From assembly GCA_035652435.1 (NCBI GenBank), contig DASRDU010000038.1, positions 1 through 64,000 of the forward strand: a stretch of 64,000 bases of DNA, written 5' to 3'. Made by a program: the position numbers and the translations under genes. Below the pieces are notes generated by a model, which saw only the letters and a list, made by a program, of their open reading frames with translations, was not told the DNA's origin and did no database searches. Source of the stretch: DASRDU01 sp035652435 (GTDB taxonomy: Bacteria > Acidobacteriota > Blastocatellia > RBC074). Positions 23,844 to 32,356 of the stretch are shown here, one piece after another. Position 1 is the stretch's first letter; the number at the start of each line of letters is the position of its first letter.

Positions 23844-25160
23844 ATGATTCAATCCGCCCCGGCTCTCCATCCGACGCACACACGCCTTCGAGTCCTTGGG
23901 ATGCTCGTGATTCTGGCATCGCTGACCTACCTCGACCGCCTGTGCATCTCCGCCGCCGCGCCTTCGATCACGCAGGAGTTCGGATTTTCACCCTCGCAAA
24001 TGGGTTACATCTTCAGCGCCTTCACGCTGGCCTATGCGGTCTTTGAAATCCCGAGCGGGTGGCTCGGCGACCGCTACGGCACGCGCAAAACGCTCACGCG
24101 CATCGTCCTCTGGTGGTCGGCCTTCACGGTGCTGACGAGCGCGACCAGGGGTTTCGCTTCGCTGCTCACCGTGCGGTTCCTCTTCGGCGCGGGCGAAGCC
24201 GGGGCCGTGCCCAACAGCGCCGGGACGGTCTCGCGCTGGTTCCCGCTCTCGCAGCAGGGGCGCGCGATGGGCGTCGTCTGCATCGGCCACGCGATTGGTG
24301 CGGCGGCCACTCCCCCGCTCGTCTTCTGGCTGATCAGTTTCCAGGGCTGGCGCCTGCCCTTCATCGAATTCGGTCTGCTCGGCGCCGTCTGGTGCGCGGT
24401 CTGGTACTGGTGGTTTCGGGATCAGCCGAAAGAGCATCCGGAGGTCAATGCTGCCGAACTTGGTCTTATCTATTCCGGCCAGGGGGAAGGGAGTCAGCAC
24501 TCCCACTCACACAGCGTGCCGTGGAAAACGCTCGTGAAGAGCGGCAACCTGTTTTTCGTCTGCGCGATGTATTTCGCTTACGGTTACAACCTCTACTTCT
24601 ACATCACGTGGCTGCCGACCTACCTGCTCAAGGCGAGACATTTTGCGACGGATTACGCGGGCTACTTCTCTGCCCTGCCGTGGCTGTTCGGCATCATCGC
24701 CTTCATCATCGGCGGCTGGGCCACGGACTGGATCGCTACCCGCACAGGCAACCGCAAGCTCGCGCGGTGCGGGATCGGCGTGTTCGGTCTGGCTTCGAGC
24801 GCGCTGGTGATGGCCAGCGTGCCGCGAACTGAAAACAACACTGCGGCGGCGGTGCTGATCGCCTTCGGGCTGTTCTTCCAGTTCCTGACCGCCCCCTCGT
24901 GCTGGGCGGCCTGTCTGGACATCGGGCGGCGGCATGCGGGAGTGGTTACGGGAGCGATGAATACTGCCGGGAATCTCGCGGGGACGCTGGCCCCGATTGC
25001 ATTCGGCTACATTCTGGAGAAGTTGGGATCATGGACAATTTCATTTTACGTCTCCGCCGGGATTCTGGCGGTCGGCGTGGTGATGTGGCTGTTTGTTGAT
25101 CCGCGACGCCCAATCTTTGAGGAAGATTCGCCGGCTCAACCGGCCCGCGCCGTTGCTTGA
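23844..25160 (+). CDS. MFS transporter, anion:cation symporter type
   Basis: The 438-aa protein has about 12 membrane helices and the ACS-family signature RFLFGAGEAGAVPNSAGTVSRWFP, plus the MFS loop GWLGDRYGTRKT. Transporters of this group usually carry organic anions such as sugar acids with protons. The start at 23844 gives a normal N-terminus; an in-frame start at 23670 would overlap the upstream gene and add polar sequence. A ribosome-binding site is not obvious. A sugar-acid substrate would suit the uronate-degrading locus further right, but that is inference. Confidence 0.88.
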   Translation: MIQSAPALHPTHTRLRVLGMLVILASLTYLDRLCISAAAPSITQEFGFSPSQMGYIFSAFTLAYAVFEIPSGWLGDRYGTRKTLTRIVLWWSAFTVLTSATRGFASLLTVRFLFGAGEAGAVPNSAGTVSRWFPLSQQGRAMGVVCIGHAIGAAATPPLVFWLISFQGWRLPFIEFGLLGAVWCAVWYWWFRDQPKEHPEVNAAELGLIYSGQGEGSQHSHSHSVPWKTLVKSGNLFFVCAMYFAYGYNLYFYITWLPTYLLKARHFATDYAGYFSALPWLFGIIAFIIGGWATDWIATRTGNRKLARCGIGVFGLASSALVMASVPRTENNTAAAVLIAFGLFFQFLTAPSCWAACLDIGRRHAGVVTGAMNTAGNLAGTLAPIAFGYILEKLGSWTISFYVSAGILAVGVVMWLFVDPRRPIFEEDSPAQPARAVA

Positions 25161-25170
25161 TTAAGGGGGC

Positions 25171-25258
25171 GAATCAGTACCGCGAGCGGTAGCGAGCGTA
25201 GTTTCTTCAAGTGTTACCTGGCCGGATGTACGCCCGCTACCGCTCGCGGTACTGATTC
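25171..25258. repeat. Intergenic palindrome, 30-bp arms with one mismatch
   Basis: The arm 25171-25200 (GAATCAGTACCGCGAGCGG and on) pairs with 25229-25258 over 29 of 30 positions, leaving a 28-base loop. It lies between the convergent MFS and Spy-like genes, where it may terminate transcription from both sides, although it lacks a T tract. Confidence 0.9.
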
Positions 25259-25308
25259 GGACGACTTTGCGATCTGCGCCCGGACCAGGCCGGGCTGATT
25301 GTTCCTGA

Positions 25309-25656
25309 CTATTTCCTCCTCAACTCGGCGAGTTTCTTCTTCTGCCCCTGAGTGAGGGTGACTCTGAGCTGTTCGTTGATCTGCTGATTGATTTCGCTGA
25401 CTCTGGCCCTGCGGTCGGCTTCTGAAAGCGATTTGTCCTGCTTGAGGGCGTCCAGTTTTTTATCACGCTCTTCGTAGACCGGGGCGAGTTTCTTCTTCTG
25501 ACTGTCTGACAGATTGAGTGAAGCAATCAGCGGCGGGATGCTGGTTTTCTCACTCTGAGCCGCGGGCTGACTGCCGGATTGAATCATCGGCTGACCGTAA
25601 GCCGCCGGCAGAATCAGTGCCGCCGGGATTACGATGGCTGCCAGAAATCTCTTCAT
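25309..25656 (-). CDS. Small periplasmic Spy/CpxP-like protein
   Basis: The 115-aa protein has a signal peptide (MKRFLAAIVIPAALILPAAYGQ) and a helical body with the repeat-like pattern LNLSDSQKKKLAPVYEERDKKLDAL and LRVTLTQGQKKKLAEL, which matches the LTxxQ motif of Spy-like periplasmic chaperones. GGAG lies 9 bases before ATG 25656, which is why the longer start at 25788 is rejected. Stand-alone gene, divergent from the APC permease. Confidence 0.75.
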   Translation of the reverse strand: MKRFLAAIVIPAALILPAAYGQPMIQSGSQPAAQSEKTSIPPLIASLNLSDSQKKKLAPVYEERDKKLDALKQDKSLSEADRRARVSEINQQINEQLRVTLTQGQKKKLAELRRK

Positions 25657-25823
25657 GCTTTTTCTCCTTCTCAGGTAGTTTGGTGGCAGGACAAAATGAC
25701 CGCTGTCGCTCCGAGTACCCCGTCGGGGGCGCGGCAACAACTCTGAACTTAACTCTCGTGTCCTGCTGATTGGCATACAATAACACAACCGTCCTCCACG
25801 TGGTGAATAACAAACCTGCCGCG

Positions 25824-27206
25824 ATGAAAGTTGAAACTGACCGGGCCGCTCAGACGATGGAAAAACGACGGGGCCGATTATTGCAGGTGCTGGGCGTCGG
25901 CTTCGGCGTGGCAGTGATCATCGGCAACACCATCGGCGCGGGCATCCTGCGCACACCGGGCGAAGTGGCGGCGCATCTGCCGGACGGCCGGCTTTTTATC
26001 TCAGTCTGGATCGCCGGCGGTCTGTACGCGCTGCTCGGCGCGATTTCGATGGCCGAACTCGGCACGATGATTCCGCAGTCGGGCGGACAATATGTTTTCG
26101 CCCGCCGGGCGCTCGGCGATTACGCGGGCTTCATCGTCGGCTGGAGCGACTGGATTTCGACGTGCGGCACCGTGGCCGCAGTCGCCATCGTCGTCGGCGA
26201 ATACACGAGCGTGCTGGTTCCGGCGCTGGCCGGACGAACCGCGGGCATCGCGCTCGCCGTGACGGTTGTCTTCGCCCTGCTGCAATGGCGCGGCATCAGC
26301 TGGGGCAGTGGCGTACAGAATCTGACGAGCCTGCTCAAGGCGCTGGCCTTCATTGCGCTGATCGCGGCGTGTTTTGCGCTGGGCGGGAATCATTCCAATA
26401 TTGCTTCGCCGCAGCCGCCGATTCCGATTGAGCAATCCTTCTTCGTCTCAATCATCCTGTCGCTTCAGGCGGTGATCTATACCTACGACGGCTGGACGGG
26501 TGTAATCTACTTCTCCGAAGAGGTGCGCGAACCTGACCGCGACATTCCGCGGGCGATGCTCGGCGGCGTGGTTTCGGTCATCGTCATTTACCTGCTGGTC
26601 AATCTGGCCTTCCTCTACGTCCTCCCAATTCCAATGCTGGCGGGCGAACAACTGGCCGCGGGCGCGGCGGCGCGGGCGATCTTCGGCGAGCGCGGGGATA
26701 CCGTCATCCGGGTGCTGATGATCGTCTCGATGATGAGCAGCATCAACGCCAATCACCTGATGGCGAGCCGCGTGCTTTTCGGCATGAGCCGCGACGGCCT
26801 TTTCTCCAGGCGCGCCGTGGGCGTCAACAAAGGTGGCACGCCGACGGCGGCGCTCCTGATCGGTACGCTGGTCGCAGTCATCTTCATACTGCTCGGAAAA
26901 ACCTTCGATCAGGTTACCGCGGTGGTGGCCTTTTTCTTCGCCGCCAACTACGCGATCTCTTTCTGGTCAGTCTTCGTGCTGCGGCGGCAGGAACCGGATG
27001 CGCCGCGGCCTTACCGCGTGTGGGGTTACCCGTGGACGACCGCGCTCGCGCTGACGGCTTCGATTGCCTTCCTCGCAGGTGCCATTGCGAGTGATGTCGC
27101 GGGCGGGACTCTCGTCAGCATCTATGCGCTGATTCTGCTGGCGGCGAGTTACCCGGCTTTCCGGCTGATGAAGTGGGTAGTGTCTGTGGAACTCCCCCGG
27201 GCCTGA
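25824..27206 (+). CDS. APC-family amino acid permease
   Basis: The protein (460 aa from ATG 25824) has about 12-14 membrane segments and the APC signature GFGVAVIIGNTIGAGILRTPGEVAAHLP in helix 1, as well as YTYDGWTGVIYFSEEVREPDRDIPRAM in the helix 6 area. It probably exchanges or imports amino acids across the inner membrane. The start is uncertain among 25770 (TTG), 25824 and 25857; none has a strong ribosome-binding site. Confidence 0.88.
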   Translation: MKVETDRAAQTMEKRRGRLLQVLGVGFGVAVIIGNTIGAGILRTPGEVAAHLPDGRLFISVWIAGGLYALLGAISMAELGTMIPQSGGQYVFARRALGDYAGFIVGWSDWISTCGTVAAVAIVVGEYTSVLVPALAGRTAGIALAVTVVFALLQWRGISWGSGVQNLTSLLKALAFIALIAACFALGGNHSNIASPQPPIPIEQSFFVSIILSLQAVIYTYDGWTGVIYFSEEVREPDRDIPRAMLGGVVSVIVIYLLVNLAFLYVLPIPMLAGEQLAAGAAARAIFGERGDTVIRVLMIVSMMSSINANHLMASRVLFGMSRDGLFSRRAVGVNKGGTPTAALLIGTLVAVIFILLGKTFDQVTAVVAFFFAANYAISFWSVFVLRRQEPDAPRPYRVWGYPWTTALALTASIAFLAGAIASDVAGGTLVSIYALILLAASYPAFRLMKWVVSVELPRA

Positions 27207-27313
27207 CTTCGCCCCTCCCGGGCCTCCTTCGGCCTGCCGGCGGACAGCGAACTTTCCGATGTAAGCCGGACAAGCAGGCGCGGACGCGTTCGAATCGTGA
27301 AGGCAGAACCCGG

Positions 27314-28204
27314 TCAGCGTCTGGTGGGGCCTGAGCGGGACTTCATCCGCCTGATGCATTCTTTCAACTGCTCCCTCATCTGAGCCGCGTCAGCCGCGTG
27401 ATAGCGGCGCCCGTGCCCCGGCAGCACCCACTCGAAATCATAATCCGGCAACCGCTCCATCGAGCGCGTCTGCTCACCCCAGTCGTACCAGCAGACTCGC
27501 GGCGAAGCGTAAAGCGAACGGTGATCGGGCGACCACCACAGATGATCGCCGGTGAAGAGGTAACGTCCCTTGTAAAGAAAGATCATGTGCCCCCGGGTAT
27601 GGCCGGGCGTCGGGATGACCAGCAGGTCGTCCGCGAGTTGCACCACCTCACTACCGGTGATGAGTCGCTCCACGTGTTCAGTGGAACGGCTGATGTCATG
27701 GCGATGCAGGACGCGCTCCGCGTTGAAATGTGCCGCCCACCTTTCGTGATCCGCAACGTCGTCGCGGTGCGTCAGGAGGATCAGCTTTATCCCGCCCAGT
27801 TCTTCAATCCGTCTGGCGAGCGGGCGGGCGAAGCGCGGCGAATCCACCAGCACGTTGCCCCCGGCACGCCTGATGAAGTAGCCTGCCGCGCCGTAGGAAG
27901 ATTCCGCCGCGAACCCGCAAAAGTAAACGTCGCCTTCGACCGGCTCTGGGAAAGCCGCGACGGCCTGCCGCACATCGTGTCGCCCTGCGTCGCCGATGGA
28001 AGAGGTCGGGCAAGTGATCAGGGCCTTGAGCGCGGCCAGTTGTGCCTCCGCCGTGGCCGGCTGCTGATGGACGGCGGATTGCTCGCCGATACGTTTGAAT
28101 GTGTCGGGCGCGATCTGACGGCAGAGGTCGCAGTCAATACAACTGTGGTCAACGAAAAAATCGCCGGAGACATTCTCGGCTCTTCTTTGATTTTGTAATG
28201 CCAT
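27314..28204 (-). CDS. 4Fe-4S ferredoxin fused to a metallo-beta-lactamase-fold hydrolase
   Basis: In this 296-aa protein the first 70 residues hold a single-cluster ferredoxin pattern: Cys22, Cys25, Cys28 and Cys65 followed by Pro. The rest is a metallo-beta-lactamase domain with THRDDVADH at 145-153 (His146, Asp148, Asp152, His153; the second His of HxHxDH is Asp), GHTRGH at 201-206, GDH at 219-221 and a final GHGRRYH. It may be a cytoplasmic oxidoreductase or hydrolase that uses the cluster for electron supply or sensing. Start at ATG 28204; a GTG six codons earlier is possible. Confidence 0.8.
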   Translation of the reverse strand: MALQNQRRAENVSGDFFVDHSCIDCDLCRQIAPDTFKRIGEQSAVHQQPATAEAQLAALKALITCPTSSIGDAGRHDVRQAVAAFPEPVEGDVYFCGFAAESSYGAAGYFIRRAGGNVLVDSPRFARPLARRIEELGGIKLILLTHRDDVADHERWAAHFNAERVLHRHDISRSTEHVERLITGSEVVQLADDLLVIPTPGHTRGHMIFLYKGRYLFTGDHLWWSPDHRSLYASPRVCWYDWGEQTRSMERLPDYDFEWVLPGHGRRYHAADAAQMREQLKECIRRMKSRSGPTRR

Positions 28205-28321
28205 TGGGAAAAATGCTCCCACAAATCGCCGGCGGGATCAAAGCTCAGGGCAGGCGAGGGCCGGGCCGCTGATGATACCAGTCCTCTTGCAAAAACCGTT
28301 TCGGTCGTGGTGAGCGACCAG

Positions 28322-28416
28322 GGAAACGGTAGCGCAAACTGTCGAGTTTGCGTCGCTTCGATCACGCGTCCACCTGGCGACGCAACGCAAACTCGACAGG
28401 TTGCGCTACCGTTTCC
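28322..28416. repeat. Intergenic palindrome, 31-bp arms
   Basis: The arm 28322-28352 (GGAAACGGTAGCGCAAAC and on) pairs with 28386-28416 at 30 of 31 positions. It sits in the 440-base divergent gap between the MBL gene and the protease cluster. The rest of the gap shows no gene I can support. Confidence 0.9.
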
Positions 28417-28644
28417 GCGAATTCGGTTTCTTTTGGTGGCGCTCGGGGCTCAAACCCGGATTACTTTTGTAAGAGATCTGGTATTGCCGCACGTGTTCCA
28501 ACCCCGGCGGAGAAGACGCCCAGCCATTTTTCCGGGTATGCACCCGGTCAATCGGCTGATGTGCCCGCGTGACGTTTCGTGGCATTCTGGGCGTGGCGTC
28601 GGGCAGTCTCGCCCCACGCCAACGAATGTTTACGGAGGAATGCA

Positions 28645-29586
28645 ATGGAAACACAGGATACTCATGAGTCAAACGCGCTGCCGGCCTTTTCTGACGGGCT
28701 GGCGGGCGCGGTCGAACGCGCGGGCGGCGCCATCGTGGCGATCAATGCGCGCCAGAGGATTCCGTCAAGCGGCATCCTCTGGCGGGAGGGCGTCATCGCC
28801 GCCGCCGACCACACGATCAAGCGTGAAGAGGAGATCACCGTGCTGCTGCCGGACGGTCGCACGGTGCCGGCCACGCTCGCGGGCCGCGACCCCGGCACCG
28901 ACCTGGCCGTGCTGAAGTTCGACAGCGCGGGCCTCGGCCCGGCGGAAATCGGCGACACGGCCTCGCTCAAAGTTGGCCATCTGGTGCTGGCCGTCGGGCG
29001 CGTCAGCGAACACGGGCCGAGCGCGAGTCTGGGTGTCGTCAGCGCCACCGGCGGCGCGTGGCGCACGTGGCGAGGAGGGATGCTGGATCAGTTCGTCAGG
29101 CTCGACCTGGCGATCTATGACGGGTTCTCGGGCGGGCCGCTCGTTGATTTGCAGGGGCGGGTCGTCGGCCTCAACACGTCGGGCCTCACGCGCGGCGGCG
29201 CGCTGACCATCCCCACCGCGACGGTCAACCGCGTGGTGGACGAAATACTCGCGCGCGGGCACGTGCGGCGCGCCTGGCTGGGCGTCGGGATGCAGCCCGT
29301 GCAACTGCCCGAAGCGTTGCGGCAGAGGCTCAACCTGACGAACGAGTACGGCGTGATCGTCCTCTCGGTCGAGCCGGACGGCCCGGCTGACAAGAGCGGG
29401 ATGCTGGTCGGCGACGTGCTGGTGGCGCTCGGCGGCGCGCCCGTCAGTGACACTGACGAAGTGCAGGCGGCACTCGGCCCCGAGCGCGTCGGCCAGCCGC
29501 TCGACGCCGGCTTGATTCGCGGCGGCGCGCTCGTGCAACTGACCATCACCGTCGGCGAGCGGCCACAGGGAAGGAGGCGGCAATGA
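28645..29586 (+). CDS. HtrA-like S1C serine protease with PDZ, no export signal
   Basis: The 313-aa protein carries a trypsin-like domain with His56 (VIAAADHTI), Asp86 (GTDLAVLKF) and Ser162 (GFSGGPLVD), then a PDZ domain from about 218 to 305 (YGVIVLSVEPDGPADKSGMLVGDVLVALGG). Unlike DegP/HtrA it has neither signal peptide nor membrane anchor, so it should be cytoplasmic. GGAGG 6-8 bases before ATG 28645 sets the start. Its stop overlaps the next protease start by ATGA. The His context differs from the usual TNAHVV, but the residue is in place. Confidence 0.85.
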   Translation: METQDTHESNALPAFSDGLAGAVERAGGAIVAINARQRIPSSGILWREGVIAAADHTIKREEEITVLLPDGRTVPATLAGRDPGTDLAVLKFDSAGLGPAEIGDTASLKVGHLVLAVGRVSEHGPSASLGVVSATGGAWRTWRGGMLDQFVRLDLAIYDGFSGGPLVDLQGRVVGLNTSGLTRGGALTIPTATVNRVVDEILARGHVRRAWLGVGMQPVQLPEALRQRLNLTNEYGVIVLSVEPDGPADKSGMLVGDVLVALGGAPVSDTDEVQAALGPERVGQPLDAGLIRGGALVQLTITVGERPQGRRRQ

Positions 29587-30467
29587 CTATCACTGAATCA
29601 AACCCCACGGGAGCGCACCTGCAACTCCTCGCCGATTTCGCCGGGCTGGCCGAACGCCTGCGGCAGTCCACCGTGCAGGTTAAATCCGTGCGTGGAGGGG
29701 GGCGCGGCGGGTCGGGAGTCGTCTGGCGCGATGACGGGCTGATCATCACCAACGCGCACGTCGTCCGGAGCGAGCGCGCGCAGGTGCAACTGGCCGACGC
29801 GCGGGTCTTCGATGCGCGGGTGACGAGTCGCGACGAGGCGCACGATCTTGCCGCGCTGACGATTCAGGCTCAAAGCCTCCCGGCGGTCACGGTCGGCGAT
29901 TCCGGGGCGTTGCGCGTCGGCGAACTGGCGCTGGCAGTCGGCAACCCGCTCGGCCACGTCGGCGCGCTGACGACCGGCATTATTCATGCGAAGAGTCAGC
30001 GTTGGGTCGCGGCCGACGTGCGGCTCGCGCCCGGCAATTCGGGCGGGCTGCTCGCGAACGCGCGTGGCGAGGTCGTCGGCATCAACAGCATGATCGCGCG
30101 CGGCCTGGCGCTCGCCGTCCCGAGCCGCGAGGTCGAGCGATTCCTCGCGCGCCGGAAGGGCGGTGAGCGCCCGCGCCTCGGCATCAACTTCCAGCCGGTC
30201 GTGGTTCCTGTCGCGGAGGGGCAGACGCTCGGCCTGCTGCTCCCTGGCGTGCAACAGGCGAGCGCCGCCGAGCGGGCCGGGCTGATGATCGGAGACATTC
30301 TGATCGGCGTGGGCGGCCAGCGCTTCCAGGCGCCGGACGATCTGGCCGTCGCACTCGACAGGGTTGATGAAGACGGGACACTCGGCCTGGAACTGCTGCG
30401 TGGCGGCAAACGGCTGGCGGTGACTGTCACGTTCGATACGAGCGCCAGCGCGGCGGAGGCGGCGTGA
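29583..30467 (+). CDS. Second HtrA-like S1C protease with PDZ, no export signal
   Basis: The 294-aa protein repeats the plan of its upstream neighbour: His59 (GLIITNAHVV), Asp88 (AHDLAALTI), Ser153 (LAPGNSGGLL) and a PDZ domain from about 200 to 285. There is again no signal peptide or anchor. It overlaps the first protease and the following regulator by 4 bases each, so all three are translated in a coupled way. The two proteases are diverged copies, which suggests a mixed assembly with division of labour. Confidence 0.88.
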   Translation: MTITESNPTGAHLQLLADFAGLAERLRQSTVQVKSVRGGGRGGSGVVWRDDGLIITNAHVVRSERAQVQLADARVFDARVTSRDEAHDLAALTIQAQSLPAVTVGDSGALRVGELALAVGNPLGHVGALTTGIIHAKSQRWVAADVRLAPGNSGGLLANARGEVVGINSMIARGLALAVPSREVERFLARRKGGERPRLGINFQPVVVPVAEGQTLGLLLPGVQQASAAERAGLMIGDILIGVGGQRFQAPDDLAVALDRVDEDGTLGLELLRGGKRLAVTVTFDTSASAAEAA

Positions 30468-31120
30468 AGCGCGTGCTGGTGGTGGCGGCCTCTTCAGTCG
30501 TGCGCGCGGGGCTGGAGGCGCTCGTCAGGGCCAGCCCCGCGCTCGCGCTCGTGGGCAGCGCGGCGAATGCAGGCTTCGCGCGGCAGGTTGACGACCTGCG
30601 GCCCGACGCGGCGCCCGACGTGATACTGATCGAACTGGACAGCCGCAACGAAGTGGCGGTGAACGAACTGCTCACGCTTGCCTCCGGTGCCCGGCAGGCG
30701 CCGGCCATTGTTGCGCTTGTTGACGAGGCACAGGGCGCGTGGGCGGTCGAGGCGCTGCGGACGGGCGTGCGCGCGCTCCTCACGGGCGAGGCTTCGGCGG
30801 AAGAGATTCAGGCCGCCGTGGAAGCCGCGGCGGCAGGTCTGGTCGTGCTGGACAGCCGCGTGGCCGAAGCGCTGACAGGCACGGCGGCCTTCGTCCCGCG
30901 CGGCGCGCCTGACTTGCAGCCGGAAGCGCTGACGCCGCGCGAGATCGAGGTGCTGGTGATGATCGCCGAAGGCTTCGGCAATAAAACGATTGCGCAGCGC
31001 CTTGGCATCTCCGAACACACAGTCAAATTCCACGTCAGTTCGATCTTCGCCAAACTCGGCGTGACCTCGCGTACGGAGGCGGTCAAGATAGGCATTCGCC
31101 GGGGTCTGATCATGCTCTAA
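30464..31120 (+). CDS. LuxR/NarL-type regulator with a degenerate receiver domain
   Basis: The 218-aa protein has a receiver-like N-terminal domain and a LuxR HTH (LTPREIEVLVMIAEGFGNKTIAQRLGISEHTVKFHVSSIF, about residues 155-195). The acidic pair expected near residues 8-9 is replaced by Ala (VLVVAASSV), and the phospho-accepting Asp aligns with Glu57 (PDVILIELD). Classical phosphotransfer is therefore unlikely. The gene overlaps the protease by ATGA and has no kinase partner beside it. Control could come from proteolysis or protein contact, by inference from the operon. Confidence 0.88.
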   Translation: MKRVLVVAASSVVRAGLEALVRASPALALVGSAANAGFARQVDDLRPDAAPDVILIELDSRNEVAVNELLTLASGARQAPAIVALVDEAQGAWAVEALRTGVRALLTGEASAEEIQAAVEAAAAGLVVLDSRVAEALTGTAAFVPRGAPDLQPEALTPREIEVLVMIAEGFGNKTIAQRLGISEHTVKFHVSSIFAKLGVTSRTEAVKIGIRRGLIML

Positions 31121-31121
31121 A

Positions 31122-32252
31122 ATGATCGGCATGAAATCCCGGATTGATGATTATCAGTTCGATGAGCGACTCGCTTTTGCTTCTACGCCGCCTTCTTCGT
31201 GGTACGTTGACCCGCACATGCTCGAACGCGAGAAGGCCGGCGTCTTCGCGCACACGTGGCAACTGGTCGGCAGAACCGATCAGGTCGCCGCACCGGGCGA
31301 TTACTTCACGACCACCATCGCCGACGAGCCCATCATCGTGGTGCGCGGCGCGGATGACAGGCTGCGGGCACTTTCAAACGTCTGCCGCCACCGCGCCGGG
31401 CCGGTCGCCGAAGGCGCGGGCAATCGCAAAGTCTTTCAGTGCGGCTATCACGGCTGGACTTACCGGCTGGACGGTAAACTGCATGGCACGCCGGAATTCG
31501 AAGGCGTCGAGTGTTTCGATAAAGAGCAGAACTGCCTGCCTGAATTCCAGGTCGAGACGTGGGGCGGGCTCGTGTTTGTGAATCTCGACAGGGGCTCGGC
31601 GCCGCTCGCTGAAACGCTCGAAGACCTGCCGCAGCGCGTCGCCCATCGTGACTTCGCGGCGATGAAGCCGGCGGCGCGCAAGGACTGCTACGCTGAGTGC
31701 AACTGGAAGGTCTACGTTGACAATTACCTCGAAGGCTATCACATCCCGCTTGTGCATCCGGCGCTCAACCGCGAGCTTGATTATCAGCAATACCGCACTG
31801 AAACGAAGCGTTATTACTCGATCCAGCATTCGCCGATCAGACAGGACAGGGCGGCCCGGCTGCGCGTCAACGAGGAGACCGGCAACAACGAGGCGCAGTT
31901 CATCTGGCTCTTCCCCAACCTCATGCTCAACGTCTACCCGGACAATTACTCGACCAACCTGATCATCCCGCTCGGGCCCGAACGCACGCTGACGGTCTTT
32001 GAGTGGTTCTTCCTCAATCCCGAAAAGGCGGAAGTGAAGAAGGAGATTCGCCGGGTGGTCCAGTTCAGCGACGAAATCCAGCACGAAGACATCCGCATCT
32101 GCGAGGCGGTCCAGCGCGGGCTCAGGTCGCGCACGTATTCAGCCGGGCGTTATTCGGTCAGGCGTGAAAACGGCGTGCATCATTTTCATGGGCTGCTCGT
32201 GGATTATCTCGCTGAAAAAAAGGAACAGCGTCAGCATTCAGGCGCAATCTGA
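31122..32252 (+). CDS. Rieske-type ring-hydroxylating oxygenase alpha subunit
   Basis: The 376-aa protein has the Rieske [2Fe-2S] ligands Cys88-His90 (NVCRHRAG) and Cys107-His110 (CGYHGW), and the mononuclear-iron site His207 and His212 (NYLEGYHIPLVHP) with an acidic ligand in the C-terminal part. It resembles aromatic or choline/betaine-type Rieske oxygenases; the substrate cannot be read. It starts one base after the regulator stop, so it is probably cotranscribed. No reductase or ferredoxin gene is adjacent. Its last codons and stop lie inside a 20-bp hairpin. Confidence 0.88.
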   Translation: MIGMKSRIDDYQFDERLAFASTPPSSWYVDPHMLEREKAGVFAHTWQLVGRTDQVAAPGDYFTTTIADEPIIVVRGADDRLRALSNVCRHRAGPVAEGAGNRKVFQCGYHGWTYRLDGKLHGTPEFEGVECFDKEQNCLPEFQVETWGGLVFVNLDRGSAPLAETLEDLPQRVAHRDFAAMKPAARKDCYAECNWKVYVDNYLEGYHIPLVHPALNRELDYQQYRTETKRYYSIQHSPIRQDRAARLRVNEETGNNEAQFIWLFPNLMLNVYPDNYSTNLIIPLGPERTLTVFEWFFLNPEKAEVKKEIRRVVQFSDEIQHEDIRICEAVQRGLRSRTYSAGRYSVRRENGVHHFHGLLVDYLAEKKEQRQHSGAI

Positions 32253-32268
32253 ATGCTGACGCTGTTCC
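32222..32268. repeat. Perfect 20-bp hairpin across a stop codon
   Basis: GGAACAGCGTCAGCATTCAG (32222-32241) is the exact reverse complement of 32249-32268, with a 7-base loop. The stop codon of the oxygenase gene (32250-32252) lies in the second arm. It separates convergent genes and may end transcription from both, though no T tract follows. Confidence 0.9.
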
Positions 32269-32356
32269 GAACCCGGGTACAGTACCGCAGCGGGATCTTT
32301 CACCAGTGGCCATGCCGGGAGCCTCCGCTCGCCGCTACTGGACCGGCAATCCCGCC

